This document shows, piece by piece, positions 1 to 12,800 of a stretch of DNA of 57,347 bases. Origin of the DNA: Polytrichum commune (lineage: Eukaryota; Streptophyta; Polytrichopsida; Polytrichales; Polytrichaceae); the NCBI GenBank assembly GCA_950295325.1, contig OX485808.1, forward strand, positions 42,619,180 to 42,676,526, given 5' to 3'. Below the pieces are notes generated by a model, which saw only the letters and a program-made list of their open reading frames with translations, searched no databases and was not told the origin of the DNA. The position numbers and the translations under genes are program-made. The first letter of the stretch is position 1; every line of letters begins with the position of its first letter.

Positions 1-2829
1 TAGCATCAAATTAGTCTAGAAGCACCCATATGAGATGTATTAACCAAATGTTTTTGAGGGTGGAATTTTTATTAGACCCCTTTTACATGGGCAATAGTGT
101 TAGGGCCTAGCTCAAAGAGGTGGGTGTCTAGTGCTAGCCCTAAATGCCCAAGCACAAAGCTCCAAGAATGCAGCCAAACTTTGGCAATTTTATAAAGCAA
201 ATCCAAGAAGGGTATAAGGGATTTAGTTGTACGCATGGAAACATGTCAAGTTAGGGTTTCTTACACAAATAATCAATTGCCCATGTGCATAGAGTAACCA
301 ATTTATAGTATGAACGTGGTTGCATGGGGTGGACTCTTACATTCAAAACCTAAATGACAAGTCACTATGAAATTAGACCCCCTTCATACAAGAATTTTAT
401 AGAGAAAAAAGAGAGTATACAACTGATGGTAGGCTAGAAAAGGGACTCATGTATTTGTACCTAACTTTTCAATCTAATATGATAAATGCCTCTACTACAT
501 ATATGAAATATAAATCATGAATTAAGTTGGCCACTATTACATATAAAATCCAATTTCACTTTCCAATGAGAATGTCATTGAACATTTCTTCATGTTTAGC
601 ATGTAAATCTTGGGGGGGGGGGATCACTCCCTCTTGTGTTATGTAGCCTTGTGTGTACAAAGGGTATTTTTATGGGGGCTATTTACCTCCTCATTTGGAT
701 TTTAGAGAACCCTTTAAGTAGCAAAAAAAACAACTTCACCAAATATTTACCATCCTATGGATATTTATAAAAGACTATTTCAAATGATGCTAAATTACTT
801 ATAAAATTTTGATTTACTTGTTCCGTATGAAGGCAAACTTAAGACTCCAATATGGCATGGCATATATCCACGTTACTATATATTGGTGAAAGAGTATGCA
901 CATCATAACCCAATCGTTCAATTTTCATCCATTTTGCATGTATTATATGTGAATATACTCATTTAAAAAAAGGGTCCCTCTATTATTTTGTCATACTAAA
1001 TTCTTTCTACCTCAAACCTAAAGTGGGGGTTTTCCCCTTATACTAAATAATATATAATCACATGTTTCATAATCTAAGAAGACTATGATAGATCCAAGTT
1101 TCTATAATACACTATAAAAACACCCTATAGTTGTTCTCACGTGGTTTCTACTTTTCGGCTAGTCACCCCCCCCCCCGACGTAAATCAACGATTGCAAAAA
1201 AAAAAAAAAAAAAAAAAAAAAAACATCCTAATAACTTAACCACAATTAAAGAGAAAATGCAATAAAGCCCATGAGCACTTTAAGAACCTCCCATTTGCGA
1301 AAACCTAGAACCCAAATGCAAACCCTAACAAGGATGGATAGGGTAAGCATTGAGGACTATTACTACATGACGATAATGGCTGCAAAAAAAAGAATTCAAT
1401 GAATGTAGCACATCTATTGCCAATTTTTTCTCTGAATCTTATAGCCCCTTGTATACATATACCTTTGCTTCAAGATTCTTAATAACCGTTTCAGATGTAC
1501 ATACTAGAGAAAAACACACTACTAGAAGACCTATATTGTAAGTCTCAATTTCAAGGGGAATGTGTAGCTGCTAATGTCTTAGGAATGTCACGAGTCACAG
1601 AATGTTGTTTGAGCCTTCTCTGGAGGCTCCTCGGGTGCACGGAAACTGCTAACCTATCTCCAGCGTGCCACAAGGCCCCGCCCACAATTCCTGGGCCAAA
1701 ATAACTTTGCATTTTCCCTCCTCTTCAGAGGGTGTTTCACCCGCTGCCTCAGTGAATGTGCTTTCTGGGAGCGTCCGATGGCAAAGCAGCAAATGGGTGT
1801 AAGTTAATTGGTGCACTGCGATTGGCCATGAGATGCATACTTCAAGTCTCCTTCGCAATTTGGTCCAACACTTCTCTGAAACCACTACACCGTTTGTGGT
1901 ATTTAGTGCCACGTACACTATTTGTGAAGGGCCTAAACTAGATGCCTAGAGGTTTCAAAGTGTCACGCCTATTAATTGCCGATATGATTCCATTCGTCAA
2001 CATAAGTAACTTCTTCAAGTGAAAAAATATACCTTCATTATGATATTTAGAGTTGCACATTGAGATACGTTGGATGATGGTCTTGCGTTACAGTATGCAA
2101 AGGGAAGATATTTTTGAGCTTACTAATGACAAGTGTCATGCGTTTACATTTTAGTATGCACGAGTTGAGCATAATGATGGCAAGTGTCATTCGTGTACAC
2201 TTTAGTCAACTTGTAGACCATTGTGAAACATAGACGTGCACCTCATAACATGATTGAACATATGCATGCCTTGAAGATATTAATTAGTAAGTGCACTCGA
2301 ACACTGAGTGTCATGAGACGACACTTATGATGAGATGGGGATATTAACTAAAATGAGACAAATGGTCCGCTCATTTTAATGTGGGGAATGTGATGGGAAC
2401 GTAATGATTGCTTTTTTGTACGAGAGAATACCCGTAGAGGTTTTAGGGACCACAAACCAAGTGTTCCAATGAAACCGGGCAAACAATCAATTGTAATATG
2501 GAGGATCCCATCAAGGAAGACAAAAGGATTGTGCCTACACTCCATGTGTGAACACCCGTGGATAATTTGTTCCCACCATGCACATTGGAGGACTCCCACA
2601 TATTAAACATGTTGGCAAATATGACAATGCACATGAAAATTCACAAAAAAAGATGACTTTAAAAGTGGTAATTTGAACATCCGTGGGACAAATGTCAATG
2701 TCTACGGCTCTCTAATTAATGCTCACAAAATTAAAATTGAGCACCAAACAGGCTAGATGGTGTCAACCATCTAGCCCACCCATGAGAGTCCACCCGTGGA
2801 TACCGAGGAATGAGCAATGCAGCTTTAAT
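1..2829. other. Gene-free AT-rich region
   Basis: I see no credible gene here. The stretch is AT-rich with homopolymers (a G run near 612, a C run near 1168, an A run at about 1196-1223) and short open frames that match nothing I recognise. The right part contains CACCCGTGG half-palindromes near 2548 and 2784 that resemble those around the DUF7869-type gene further right, so it may be the downstream flank of that gene. Confidence 0.6.
2050..2335. repeat. Dispersed repeat, inverted partner at 51290-51480
   Basis: Segments such as AAGTGCACTCGAACAC and TGACAAGTGTCATG reappear in reverse complement, in the same relative order, at about 51290-51480. The two copies are diverged and carry no coding signal. 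The family is not recognised. Confidence 0.55.
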
Positions 2830-3227
2830 CTAGAGGTCTTTTGTTGGTACCCCATCCTCGAAAGTATCTCCATCAGTCATTTTCTCACCTCTAGTGCATC
2901 GATCTAAATTATCCTTTGCGAAAAGAATTTGCCGAGCTGGGATGAGTACATTGTCATCGGACGCATTCCTTTGTCTTGCCCATGATGCCACAACACAATC
3001 TAGGGATTGATGAGCTGGTGCATAGTCCTTGAGCCTCGTCCATCGAAAAGATTTTGCCGTGTCCCATTCCTCATAACGTTCGTCTAAGGTCTTCTTGTTC
3101 CTTTGGCCAAGGACCGGTACATAATAGACAATCTCAATGGAACGAGGATTAGGACCGATATGTGCCAAATTCGGCTCAGAAATCACTCGTCCCATCCACA
3201 CTGGATTAGGACAATCCTCACTAGGAC
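2830..3227 (-). pseudogene. DUF7869-type gene, C-terminal part (severed by outer MULE)
   Basis: This is the last exon of the gene whose remainder lies at 26056-28655. Removing the MULE and one copy of the 10-bp duplication gives a continuous reading frame across the junction: ...GHYVLLRPSE continues directly as DCPNPVWMGRVISE. The joined C-terminal segment has a compact beta-rich look (VGHYVLLRP, VWMGRV, IVYYVPV, RYEEW) resembling chromatin-reader folds such as BAH or Tudor, but that assignment is only a guess. The frame ends at a stop at 2830. The part was transcribed right to left, and is now about 22.8 kb from its upstream exons. Confidence 0.7.
3218..3227. repeat. Left target-site duplication of outer MULE
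   Basis: TCACTAGGAC lies here immediately before the left inverted repeat and again at 26046-26055 immediately after the right one. A length of 10 bp is within the usual range for Mutator-like elements (8-11 bp). Confidence 0.9.
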
Positions 3228-3285
3228 GAGGAATGCTATTCTGTGAGCAGTGAGCAGTGAGCGTTGAGCGGTGAGCGATAACTTC
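3228..3285 (+). repeat. Outer MULE left terminal inverted repeat
   Basis: It starts GAGGAATGCTATTCTG, then runs through a heptad array of the form TGAGCNN (five units) and ends in TAACTT. It pairs with 25988-26045, which read in reverse starts GAGCGACGCTATTTTG and follows with the same heptads. Confidence 0.88.
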
Positions 3286-3489
3286 TACAGTTTTTAGATA
3301 TTTTTTATTGAAAATAAAGCCCTATAATCAGGAATAGAGCAAGAATTTGAAAACTTTTGAGCTCTATAACCGCAGTTTTCACTGAAAACTTGAAAGTTGT
3401 AGAACACAATTTTTATTAAAGGGGCCTATATCCGTGACAATTCCTGGGAGCTCAAGATACTTTGTATGATCAAGAAGGTCGCCATTACT

Positions 3490-6400
3490 TCAATCACTGC
3501 TACATAGAGAGCTCGACACTGCTTCTAAATCAAAGTAGCGTAGAACTCGAGGGTCAACATGATTCTTAGGAGTGAAGAAGGATGTCGAATTCCCAGAGCT
3601 ACCATGGGCATACGCCAAGGCCATGGCTTCAGCATATACAGGTAAGCCACGAGGACTTGGGGGCGGCGACGGAAAGTACCAAGTTGATGGACTCGTCATC
3701 ATCAATCAGGTCGCCCGGAGTAGAGAAAGTCGAAGCATTTGGAGGTGGAACTTCTCCTCCACAATTCGAACAAAAGAATCATTCATAAGAAGTTGCTGAG
3801 AAGTATATGCGCTTGACAATGCAACAACCTTCATCTTCATGGGATGACGCTTAGGGGGAGACAAGAACGTGGTGGCCGTACTGGACTCCGGGACATCAAC
3901 ATTCTGGCGCTTCGTAATTGGCTCTGCTGGAAGTACTGAAGGACTCGGAGGTGATGCAAGAAGTCTAGATGCACTTGAAGCATGTGCAACATCTGGTGCA
4001 GAAAAGAGGGGCGGCGCCACAACCGGGGAAGTGGCCCTCTGAACCTGATAAGAAACGGGAGCCTTCTTTTGCCTCGGTTGCCTCTTGGATTTTGAGGCCG
4101 GCCGTTGACTGGCAAGCACCTCAAGCGGAGTGTCGACGGTATCCAAGGGAGTCCCAGTTCGAAGGGAAGGTGGTTGGATAGAGTCCCGAAGAGCGATGTC
4201 AAACGAAGGGGCCTTCGAAGCTGGACAGTCAAGATACCAACCACATCGCTCCCAGTGTACAGAATCCCATGATTTCATGATCCCCTCAGTGAGCATGAAA
4301 TCCTCACTATCTATCTCCAAGAAATTAACAACGAAGGGAGGGGATCTAGAGATAGCCTTGGAGGGGAAGAGGACATATTTGAAGTACCGGTACAGGACAC
4401 GGTGTAATGCTGGCTTGAACAAGTACTACTTGTCGATAGTGTTGTTCTTGTTCACTCCTTTCTCCACTGCGAATTCGCGGAAGAATGCCGTGTCCTATAA
4501 TGAAATGCGAATTTGCTCAATATAATAGAAAATGATGGGAATTGGATCCCGGCCATCAGGTTGGTAGTTGATGGTGGCCTTTTGATCACGCAGGACACCA
4601 TCGAGAAGTTTTTGTGCTTCCACTGCCAACTGCATAGCAAGACAGAGGAGTTATGAACACAGAAGACAACAAATTTGCAATGGACTAGCAATGAAGATGA
4701 AAGTTCAACAACAATTTTTGATAACTCAACAAAGAGGGCAGGTGGAGAATCACATACTTGAGCCCACCATGTTGCCTTATTCAGCCAAGTGTAAAAGGCG
4801 TCATCGTTGAAACCTTGCTTGGGGAATTTCAGTTGCACCCGAAGGCTTGTAGGCTGATTCCAGCGCTCAAGCCAAAGTACCTTCATGGAAGGATCCATGG
4901 CAGATACAACCAACATCCACAACTTCTCTAACTTCATCTCAACACCGTCATCACGACACTCATAATGAGTCTTTACTTCGGCAAGAAAAGCAGGATCAAC
5001 AATTGGTAAGATCTTCTTTAACTCACTTTTGAAATGCACCTTGGCACGTGTAACCACCTTGCCAACGATGTCATCAACGCGTTGAGATGTCCAGTCCTCA
5101 GGGTTTGGATATCGATCATAAAATTTCCGCTCTGCAGATGCTGCAACCACTCCAATTTCTTGCTGACACATTTGAAAAGCAAGGAATAAGGATATTAGTA
5201 ATGCGTGTAACATATAAATATGGAGGAAGAGAAAAGTGGGAATGAAACCATAGGAAGACTATCAAAATAATTGAACCTGGTAGAGTATGGAGGTGAGCGA
5301 TGCAGTTGTAAGGGTGAACCAAGTCTTGGTTTTAGGATTCTTTTGTTTTGTCTCCGCAGCTCGAACTTCATCTTGAGACACCAAGGACTTGAAGAACTCC
5401 ACTGGTTGTTTGGCAAGACTCTGAGTGCGGTAGAGCCGATGCACAAGGTTTGCAATCACATGTGAATTTTCATTTCTCCTAGGTGGCAAAAAATCAAGAT
5501 GGAATTAGAGATGAGGTACCATGAAAAAAACGAGATGGAATCAAGAGAGCCTGTGATTGCAATGAGAACATACCAGTTGACCTCGTGTAAGGCAGTGAGC
5601 ATGGATACAACATCCCCATTCACAATGAGAATAATACGCTCGACCGTATAATGCCAAGAAATGTCATCCAGGTGGTCATTGTTGATAATCGGCATCCAAG
5701 CTTGGATGCGGTGGTTGCCATCCCAAACATGGAACATCTTCCCACAGAAGACTTGGAAAACTGGATCAGCGGCTAGCATGGCCTCAAATTCGCTGTTCAC
5801 TGTCACCCAATGTTGACTCCAAGTGGAAATGATCTCTTCGGAAACGTCTGAAGTTTTGCCTTCATTGTCCTCCAGAGCAACATAATAAACACCATTACCT
5901 TCCATGTAACCGTTCTTCTGGAAATGCGAAGCCAACTTCCGGACATCATTCTTAAGGAAGGGACAGACCACGGGAAGACAAACCATTCGACAAAGAGGAA
6001 TGAAGATCTTGGACTTGTTCCTTGGTTGAAATCTAAGTCCCTCAATCCTGGATTTGGTGCTGGGAATCTCATTAGAGACCATGGTATGGAGCTTCAAGCG
6101 AGCATCTCTTGGATTGTCTGAAAATGAAGGCAAATTCAGCAGATATTGCATGAGATATTGTATGAGAATTCTGCCTCAAGATAATCGTTCAATAAATCAT
6201 TTACTGATTGAGTACAATGTGACATGTATATCAGCAGTTAAGAAAGCAATACGTGAGCCAAAAACATGAGTGAATGTTCATTTTGAAAATCCCACTAATG
6301 AGTTAATAGCAAACTGCAAAATGAACAGAGGACAGCCAGGTTTGGACTGGTGACCGACGCAGAACGTACCGGCAGGCTCACCCGAAGAAGCTGAGGAAGC

Positions 6401-8809
6401 GCACAATGCCATATCAGTCACTGGAAGTCATAATAGAATTGTGTGCAAACAAAATTAACTCGATTTCTAAAATATCAGAAGAAGAGAGGCATTTGATTAC
6501 ATGGTGAATGACCCCTAACAATTTACGCACCTCATAATCGACAAGGTTCATTCACGAAATTGGAATGCAACACCAAACCACATGAAATTGGAATGAATAA
6601 ATAAACCCCAAATCTAAAAGCAATGTGGAATGCACCTTCCCCACCATCTCCTGGACTCATAATACTCGCTTCAACTGAAACACATTCAACACAATGCCAC
6701 CTTCAGCTCATGTGAGAAGAATGTAAACATTTATTAAGAAATTGGCTGACCTGTTTCTCGAGAATTTCAAGAATACGGTCTCGCATGATAGCTGAGAGCA
6801 ACCCACAACCCTAAGCCCACAGCCCACAGCCCTCAGCACCTGAAAGCTACAAGCAACTTGAGAGCAACAACCGAGCAACCTGAGAGAAACAAGAGAGCAA
6901 CCTGAGCAACCTGAGAGCAACTTGAGCAACCTAAGAGCAATCCAATGAAAATTCCACCTTTTAGCACTAAGCAACCAAAGAGCACCTTAAGAGCGACCTG
7001 AGAGCACATTAAGAGAAATCTAAGCAACTTGAGAGCACAATAAGAGCGACCTGAGAGCACCTTAAGAGAAATCTAAGCAACCTGAGAGCACATGAAGAGC
7101 GACTTGAGAGCACATTAATAGAAATCTAAGCAACCTTAAAGCACATTAAGAGCGACCTGAGAGCACATTAAGAGAAATCTAAGCAACCTGAGAGCACATT
7201 AAGAGCGACCTGAGAGCACCTTAAGAGAAATCTAAGCAACCTGAGAGCACATTAAGAGATACCTGAGAGCACCTTAAGAGAAATCTAAGCCACCTAAGAG
7301 CACATTAAGAGATACCTGAGAGCACCTTAAGAGAAATCTAAGCCACCTAAGAGCACCTTAAGAGCCACCTGGGAGCAACCAGGATCCCTCAGGGTCCAGC
7401 CAAGAGCCCCTAGCCGGCACCGGCGGGGTGCCTCAGGCACCCAATGAAAATTCCAACTTTTAAATCTAAGCAACCTGAGAGCACCTTAAGAGCCACCTGG
7501 GAGCAACCAGGATCCCTCAGGGTCCAACCAATAGCCCCTAGCCGGCACCGGCGGGGTGCCTCAGACACCCAATGAAAATTCCAACTTTTAAATCTAAGCA
7601 ACCTGAGAGCACCTTAAGAGAAATCTAAGCAACTTGAGAGCACCTTAAGAGCCACATGGGAGCAACCAGGATCCCTCAGGGTCCAGCCAAGAGCCCCTAG
7701 CCGACACCGGCGGGGTGCCTCAGGCACCCAATGAAAATTCCAACTTTTAAATCTAAGCAACCTGAGATGTCGCAACCCTTGCTAGCCCCCCTTGACAATC
7801 TTGCCAATTTTCAATTCTCTCCACCAAGAGTTGGGGCCAAGTAGACATTTTCCCTTAGCTGTTGGGCCTAGAACCCCCTAGCAGCTTCAGACCATCATAA
7901 CTTCCTTGTATGATGTTTGATCATAACAACCAACCACTCCATCTTCATCTACGCTTCACGTAGATGCCGATGGACTCCTCACTTGCCCCATTCAGGCAAG
8001 TAATGAGGAAGTTATGCCTGTTTGAAACTTGGCAGTGCCACCTGGGAGCAGCCAAGAGCCCCTAGCCGGCACCGGCGGGGTGCCTCAGGCACCCAATGAA
8101 AATTCCAACTTTTAAATCTAAGCAACCTGAGAGCATCTTAAGAGAAATCTTAGCAACCTGAGAGCACATTAAGAGATACCTGAGAGCACCTTAAGAGAAA
8201 TCTAAGCAACCTGAGAGCACATTAATAGCGACTTGGGAGCACCGTAAGAGAAATCTAAGCAACCTGAGAGCACATTAAGAGCAACCTGGGAGCACCTTAA
8301 GAGAAATCTAAGCCACCTGAGAGCACCTTAAGAGCCACCTGGGAGAAACCAGGATCCCTCAGGGTCCAACCCAGAGCCCCTAGCCGGCACCGGCGGGGTG
8401 CCTCAGGCACCCAATGAAAATTCCAACTTTTAAATCTAAGCGACCTGAGAGCACATGAAGAGCGACCTGATAGCACATTAAGAGAAATCTAAGCAACATG
8501 AGAGCACCTTAAGAGCGACCTGGGAGCACCTTAAGAGAGATCTAAGCAACCTAAGAGCACAATAAGAGCGACCTGAAAGCACATTAAGAGCGACCTAGAA
8601 GCAATCTGATTGCAACCCACAGGCACAAGCACAAGTTTTCTGAAGGCTAGAAGCATGGAGAAACCCGCAAAGTTTTATTAGGGTTTCAGGATTCAAGGCT
8701 CACCTGCGATGTCGCCCTCGAGGTTGCGCACCTCCGTCGACGACGACTCTCCAAGCTGTCTCGATGTACTACCTCTTTGATTGCCCGCTGTGACCTCCCT
8801 GGTGTCCAT
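3490..8809 (-). pseudogene. ParB-like gene of outer MULE, lacking the methyltransferase module
   Basis: Five exons can be traced: 8809-8704 (ATG, donor GCAG/GTGAGC), 6117-5574, 5478-5277, 5162-4758 and 4629-3490, with phases that agree at every junction. Exon 2 holds the ParB/sulfiredoxin-like signature (PLCRMVCLPVV near its start, MFHVWDGNHRIQAW further on). Exons 3-4 match the inner MULE paralogue (ENSHVIANLVHRLYR; then AFLAEVKTHYE). Exon 5 continues through HRVLYRYF and CGWYLDCP straight into the shared C-terminal tail (PSPRGLPVYAEAMALAYAHG). The paralogue has about 270 codons of methyltransferase between these parts and here there are none. In-frame stops TAG (4495-4497) and TGA (3706-3708) make it a pseudogene as it stands. 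ParB-like domains of this type are known as nucleases, NTPases or DNA-binding modules; the role here is inferred only. Confidence 0.75.
6779..8620. repeat. Tandem-repeat array filling intron 1 of the outer ParB-like gene
   Basis: The array alternates a roughly 22-bp and a roughly 31-bp unit built on CCTGAGAGCAC-TTAAGAG, so a full unit is about 53 bp. Interspersed are five copies of a longer unit containing the near-perfect 17-bp palindrome GGGTGCCTCAGGCACCC (for example 7426-7442, and near 7555, 7713, 8077 and 8397). It lies entirely between exon 1 (ending 8704) and exon 2 (starting 6117), the same position as the palindrome arrays of the inner MULE. A non-repeat insert sits at about 7768-8035. 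Confidence 0.85.
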
Positions 8810-8930
8810 GGCTGTCGGCGCAGGATTCATCTGCCACAACTTGCACACCCTCTCAAAAGCTTGGAAATGTTTAGGGTGCTGCTAGATATGTTCTAGGGTT
8901 ACTGCTTGCCTAACCCTCTCACTAGCACCT

Positions 8931-9607
8931 GCCCGCCCTACTATCGATGGCCACGCATGGACCCGAACTATCACGTCCAACATCTCTAACGATTTTGGTC
9001 TCATTTTTCGTACCTCTTCCTGTTTAGGTCATTTACGGTGCGATAATGTTGACTGTGAGTTCCTTACTCGAGTACACCGCACCACACCTATTAATGAAAC
9101 GGAGTGGGAGGGCAACTCATCTTTGCCCTTTGAGTGTGGTACCGTGCCTCCCAAGGATTCAACCATCGTTTGTTCCATTTGTAAGGTTTCGCCGAATTGT
9201 GTTGCCTTGTGTCCGGCTAGGATTTATTATGTAGTTGGATCATAATCTATGACTCGGGCTTGTATTCACTTCAGAATCCATGCCCATCCGGTCAAAACTG
9301 GTGATTATTGCGATTCCATTGAGCATACTACCAGCTTCCTGAGTGAACAAATTCAAAGCACTCCTACAGCTACCAACTCCGCTTTAGTTTTGGAAGCTAG
9401 CAAAGACTTAGTTGGAGACATGCTCCTAACGCCTGAGGGTTCACAACCAAAATTCCTCTTTGTAGATGACCTCCTGCCTTTGTTTGATCGTTGTAAGCAC
9501 CTTACTTCGCCTAGCATCCGTAATACTGTATCGGGTTTCAAATACATCCGTAGATTTGGGGTTATGGATAGCATCACCAAACTTCGTGGGTCAAGCAACT
9601 AGCCTTA
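8931..9607 (+). pseudogene. SWIM-type MULE transposase of outer element, N-terminal remnant
   Basis: From DGHAW near 8945 the translation follows the intact inner transposase: TSNISNDFGLIFR, then the Cys-rich finger GHLRCDNVDCEFL, then VCSICKVSPNCVALC, then TRACIHFRIHAHPV. It ends where the inner MULE inserted, just before TGTCCAGGA. A TAA interrupts the frame before SMTRACIH (about 9241). The first roughly 230 residues present in the inner copy are not visible, because only about 120 bp separate this remnant from the divergent ParB-like ATG at 8809. The gene resumes at 21511. Confidence 0.8.
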
Positions 9608-9616
9608 TGTCCAGGA
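9608..9616. repeat. Left target-site duplication of inner MULE
   Basis: TGTCCAGGA is present here and at 21502-21510, flanking the inner element. Nine bp is the classical Mutator-family length. The following G is also shared, so 10 bp cannot be excluded. Confidence 0.9.
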
Positions 9617-9690
9617 GGGGAGTGCTATCTTATGAGCGGTGAGCAATGAGCGGTGAGCGATGAGCGGTAACTTATGAGCAGTGAGGAAGA
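9617..9690 (+). repeat. Inner MULE left terminal inverted repeat
   Basis: It begins GGGGAGTGCTATCTTATGAG and continues as a 7-bp tandem series TGAGCGG/TGAGCAA/TGAGCGA ending in TAACTTATGAGCAG. It is complementary to 21420-21501. The tip GCTAT-TTATGAG and the TGAGCNN heptads are shared with the outer MULE. Confidence 0.88.
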
Positions 9691-9813
9691 TGAAAATTTT
9701 GGTAATAGGGCCACCAATATCCTATAACCGTGGAATTGTGGCCTTAAAAATGATGATTTTAGGGTTTAGTAATAAGAGGGTTGAGAAGGATAAACAACAT
9801 GAAGTCCAAAAAT

Positions 9814-12800
9814 TTATTCATAAGTAGTAGCACTAGACATGAAACTATCTTTTGCCTCGTCATCTATATATATTCGAGCACCTTTGCATTGCGAATTGAT
9901 TTTGGAACTATAGCAAGATTCTTCATTTGGATCCGAATCTTCGAGATTCAACATTGCAATTGCAACATTCTCGGCATATGATGGGAGACGCGGGCTACGA
10001 CTTGGACTTCGTAAGAATTGTCTATGTGCCCAAAACGGGAGACATGTCCTCTTTCCAATCGTATTCCTGAAATCAAATCGATGAAACATGTAAATAATGT
10101 GAAGAAATAAAAATGAACCAATGAATTGAATGAAACGAATGAATTGAATAAAAAAAAATTGTATCAAAACTTACTCACACTCAAATTCAAGCATCTCCTC
10201 ATCCGAGAGGTCATCATCTTCTTTTGTGAGATCTTGTATATTCTCCTTAGATGACCCCTCTTTCAAAACCTTTTCCAAAAGCGGTTTCAATATGTGCTCA
10301 AACATGTCATTATCACCCTCAAATGCAAGAAGATGTCTGCCACATGCGCGTGTTGCTAGGATAGAAGCTCCAGTGGAACATGTCAAATCAACAACGCGTC
10401 CATTCGATGGTGTAAACAATTCAATAAGATCTTGAAAAAAAACGCGGCGATTTTTGATATGGCCCCCTCCAAGGTCTTCCCGATTTTTGAAGAAGCGTGT
10501 TTTTTTCATCCACAAAATTGAAAAGCAAGTTTTTGCTTTTCAATCCAGTGCCGAAAAAAGTGGAGTTTGGTTGTCTCGTGGATTTTTTGGTAGTAAAATC
10601 CCTTACCAAGACATGAGCCATAAATGCCGGAGTCTACAAAAAAATGTAAATTGTGTTAAAACTATATACAATGCAAATAACACCAAAATAATTAAATAGA
10701 AACAATTGTGATGTGTTATACTTACGGTGTAGGTTGGAGACTCCGGATCCTTGAACACCATGTACGAATTGAGGCAAATAAAAGTCCTAAGAACTTACAT
10801 GTTGCCGTTGTGTAAGGTTGAATTCAAAACCTTCTTGGTTTGCATATCGATAGCAGAAAATACTATGAGGACGCCATCATCAGACAAGATGGACTTGCAC
10901 AAGGACATTGTTGCAACCATCCAATTCTTGTCATATTTATTCCAAAGAGGAATTTCAGCAGGTCTATTGGAGAGGTTGAAGTCAAAACCGTCCGGAAATT
11001 GCAGAAAAACCAAGTCAACGGCAAATGGAGTCGGACTTCCCATGACATGAAATTCGCGATTGTCTTTGAACTGAAATACCACAACATATCACAATATAAG
11101 ACACAAAATAAAATCCAAATGAAAGTAAGAACATTACAGAAAATACAAAATGAAGATTACTTACATTTTCAAGAAATGCCCGCCATTGGATCCACTCAGG
11201 AGGGCCTACTTCAACCCCTTCAGACTTGTTCTTGACAGCAGTAGATCGAGCAAAAGAGAGCGTAAGAAAGTTCTTCAGTATGAATAACTCTTTTCTCAAA
11301 ACATTCGTTGGCGCACGATGAATAGCGTCATAGGTGCTAGAGTAATGAAATTCCAATACATCGCACCCGGATTTTGAACTTTCGCCTCCAAGTGTATTCT
11401 TATCCAAATCATTGGAAAGAAGAAGCAATTCTTCATGTTGTGAAATTTCCGATTGACCTTGTATTTTGGTTTCAGGAACATGTTTTCTCTTACGACGTTT
11501 TGTCTCTTTTGGTTCTGGCTCTCTAAGTTTAAGCTGCACAATTTGTGCTTGCAAAATTGCAGTATCACGAGGATCTACATTTTTGGCATCATTTATCTGA
11601 CGGATTGTCTTCTCACTTGACGGACATGCATCCTTAGGACAATCAAGATACCAACCACAATCCTCATAGTGTGGGAGCGACCAATCCAAACAAATCTCAG
11701 TAGTGAACATGCATGAGTCTTCCGCACCAGTGTCACGCCAATTTGAAAAAAAACGAGGTTCTCCTATAACGCATTTGTGCGGAATCAAAACATATCGGAA
11801 ATACCTACACACAAAAATATTATGAGCCAAATATTGAATGAAAAGTAAAATGTAATGAAAAAATATCAAAAAATAGTAAAGAATAAGTTGTACCTGTATA
11901 GAACACGCTTCATAGCAAGATCAATATTCGGTTGCTCATCCCAAACGTTGTGTTTTTTTATTTTTCCGCTTTTGAATTCACGATAGAATATTGAATTGAA
12001 AGCCGCAAACTTCCAGGTTTGGATATATTCGGAGAGAGTAGGCACATCTGCAGGCAATTGAAGAGGAGATGAAAGAATACTTTGAAGCTCTTCAATAGCT
12101 TTTTTCTCTAACTGTGCCCAATATGTAGCCTTTGATAACCAATCATCAAGTGCAGAATCAGAGAGGGGTGATTTCGGGAAATGCAATGCATCTTTGTCAA
12201 ATCTATTGCCATTCCAAAGCTTGAGCCATCTGACTTTGACATGTGGATCCACATTACTAACAGCAACACGATGAAGTTTCTCTTGTAACATTTCAGGCAC
12301 CGAAAATGAACCCCAACGGTGCTTAACTTCTTCAAGAAAAGCAGGGGTGAGGTTGATGTCAGCAATTGCTAGTTGTTTTGTAAAACTAGAAGACAACATT
12401 GCACGTTTTTTGTTGACAGCTGCGGACATTGCTTTAGAAACTCCTTCTGAAGTTCGTTCAAGAGGATGGGTTTCATTGTAAAGGTTGAGAGCAATATCGC
12501 TAGCCTCGGCAAGTTCTTGCTGAAAAATCAAACAAAATCCAAAATTAATAAGTACATATAGATGTGATCTAAATGAAAGATAAATAAACATTAAAAACAT
12601 AGTAGGAAATGGTAGAAAAACTTACACTGTACATATAATCAAGAAAAATTGGCCGCGTCAAAGAATACCAAGTTTCAACGGACTTCTCCTCACATCGCTT
12701 ATAACTTCTAGGATCCAATTGTTTTTTAAAAGAAGTCAAAGGCATGGTGCCAATACTTTGCATCCGATACAAAGTATGCACCAAATTGGTAGAAACGTGA

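Noticed and set aside
1649-1918. Minus-strand open frame of 89 codons
   Set aside because: No recognisable motif, no homologous copy in the window, and surrounded by non-coding AT-rich DNA.
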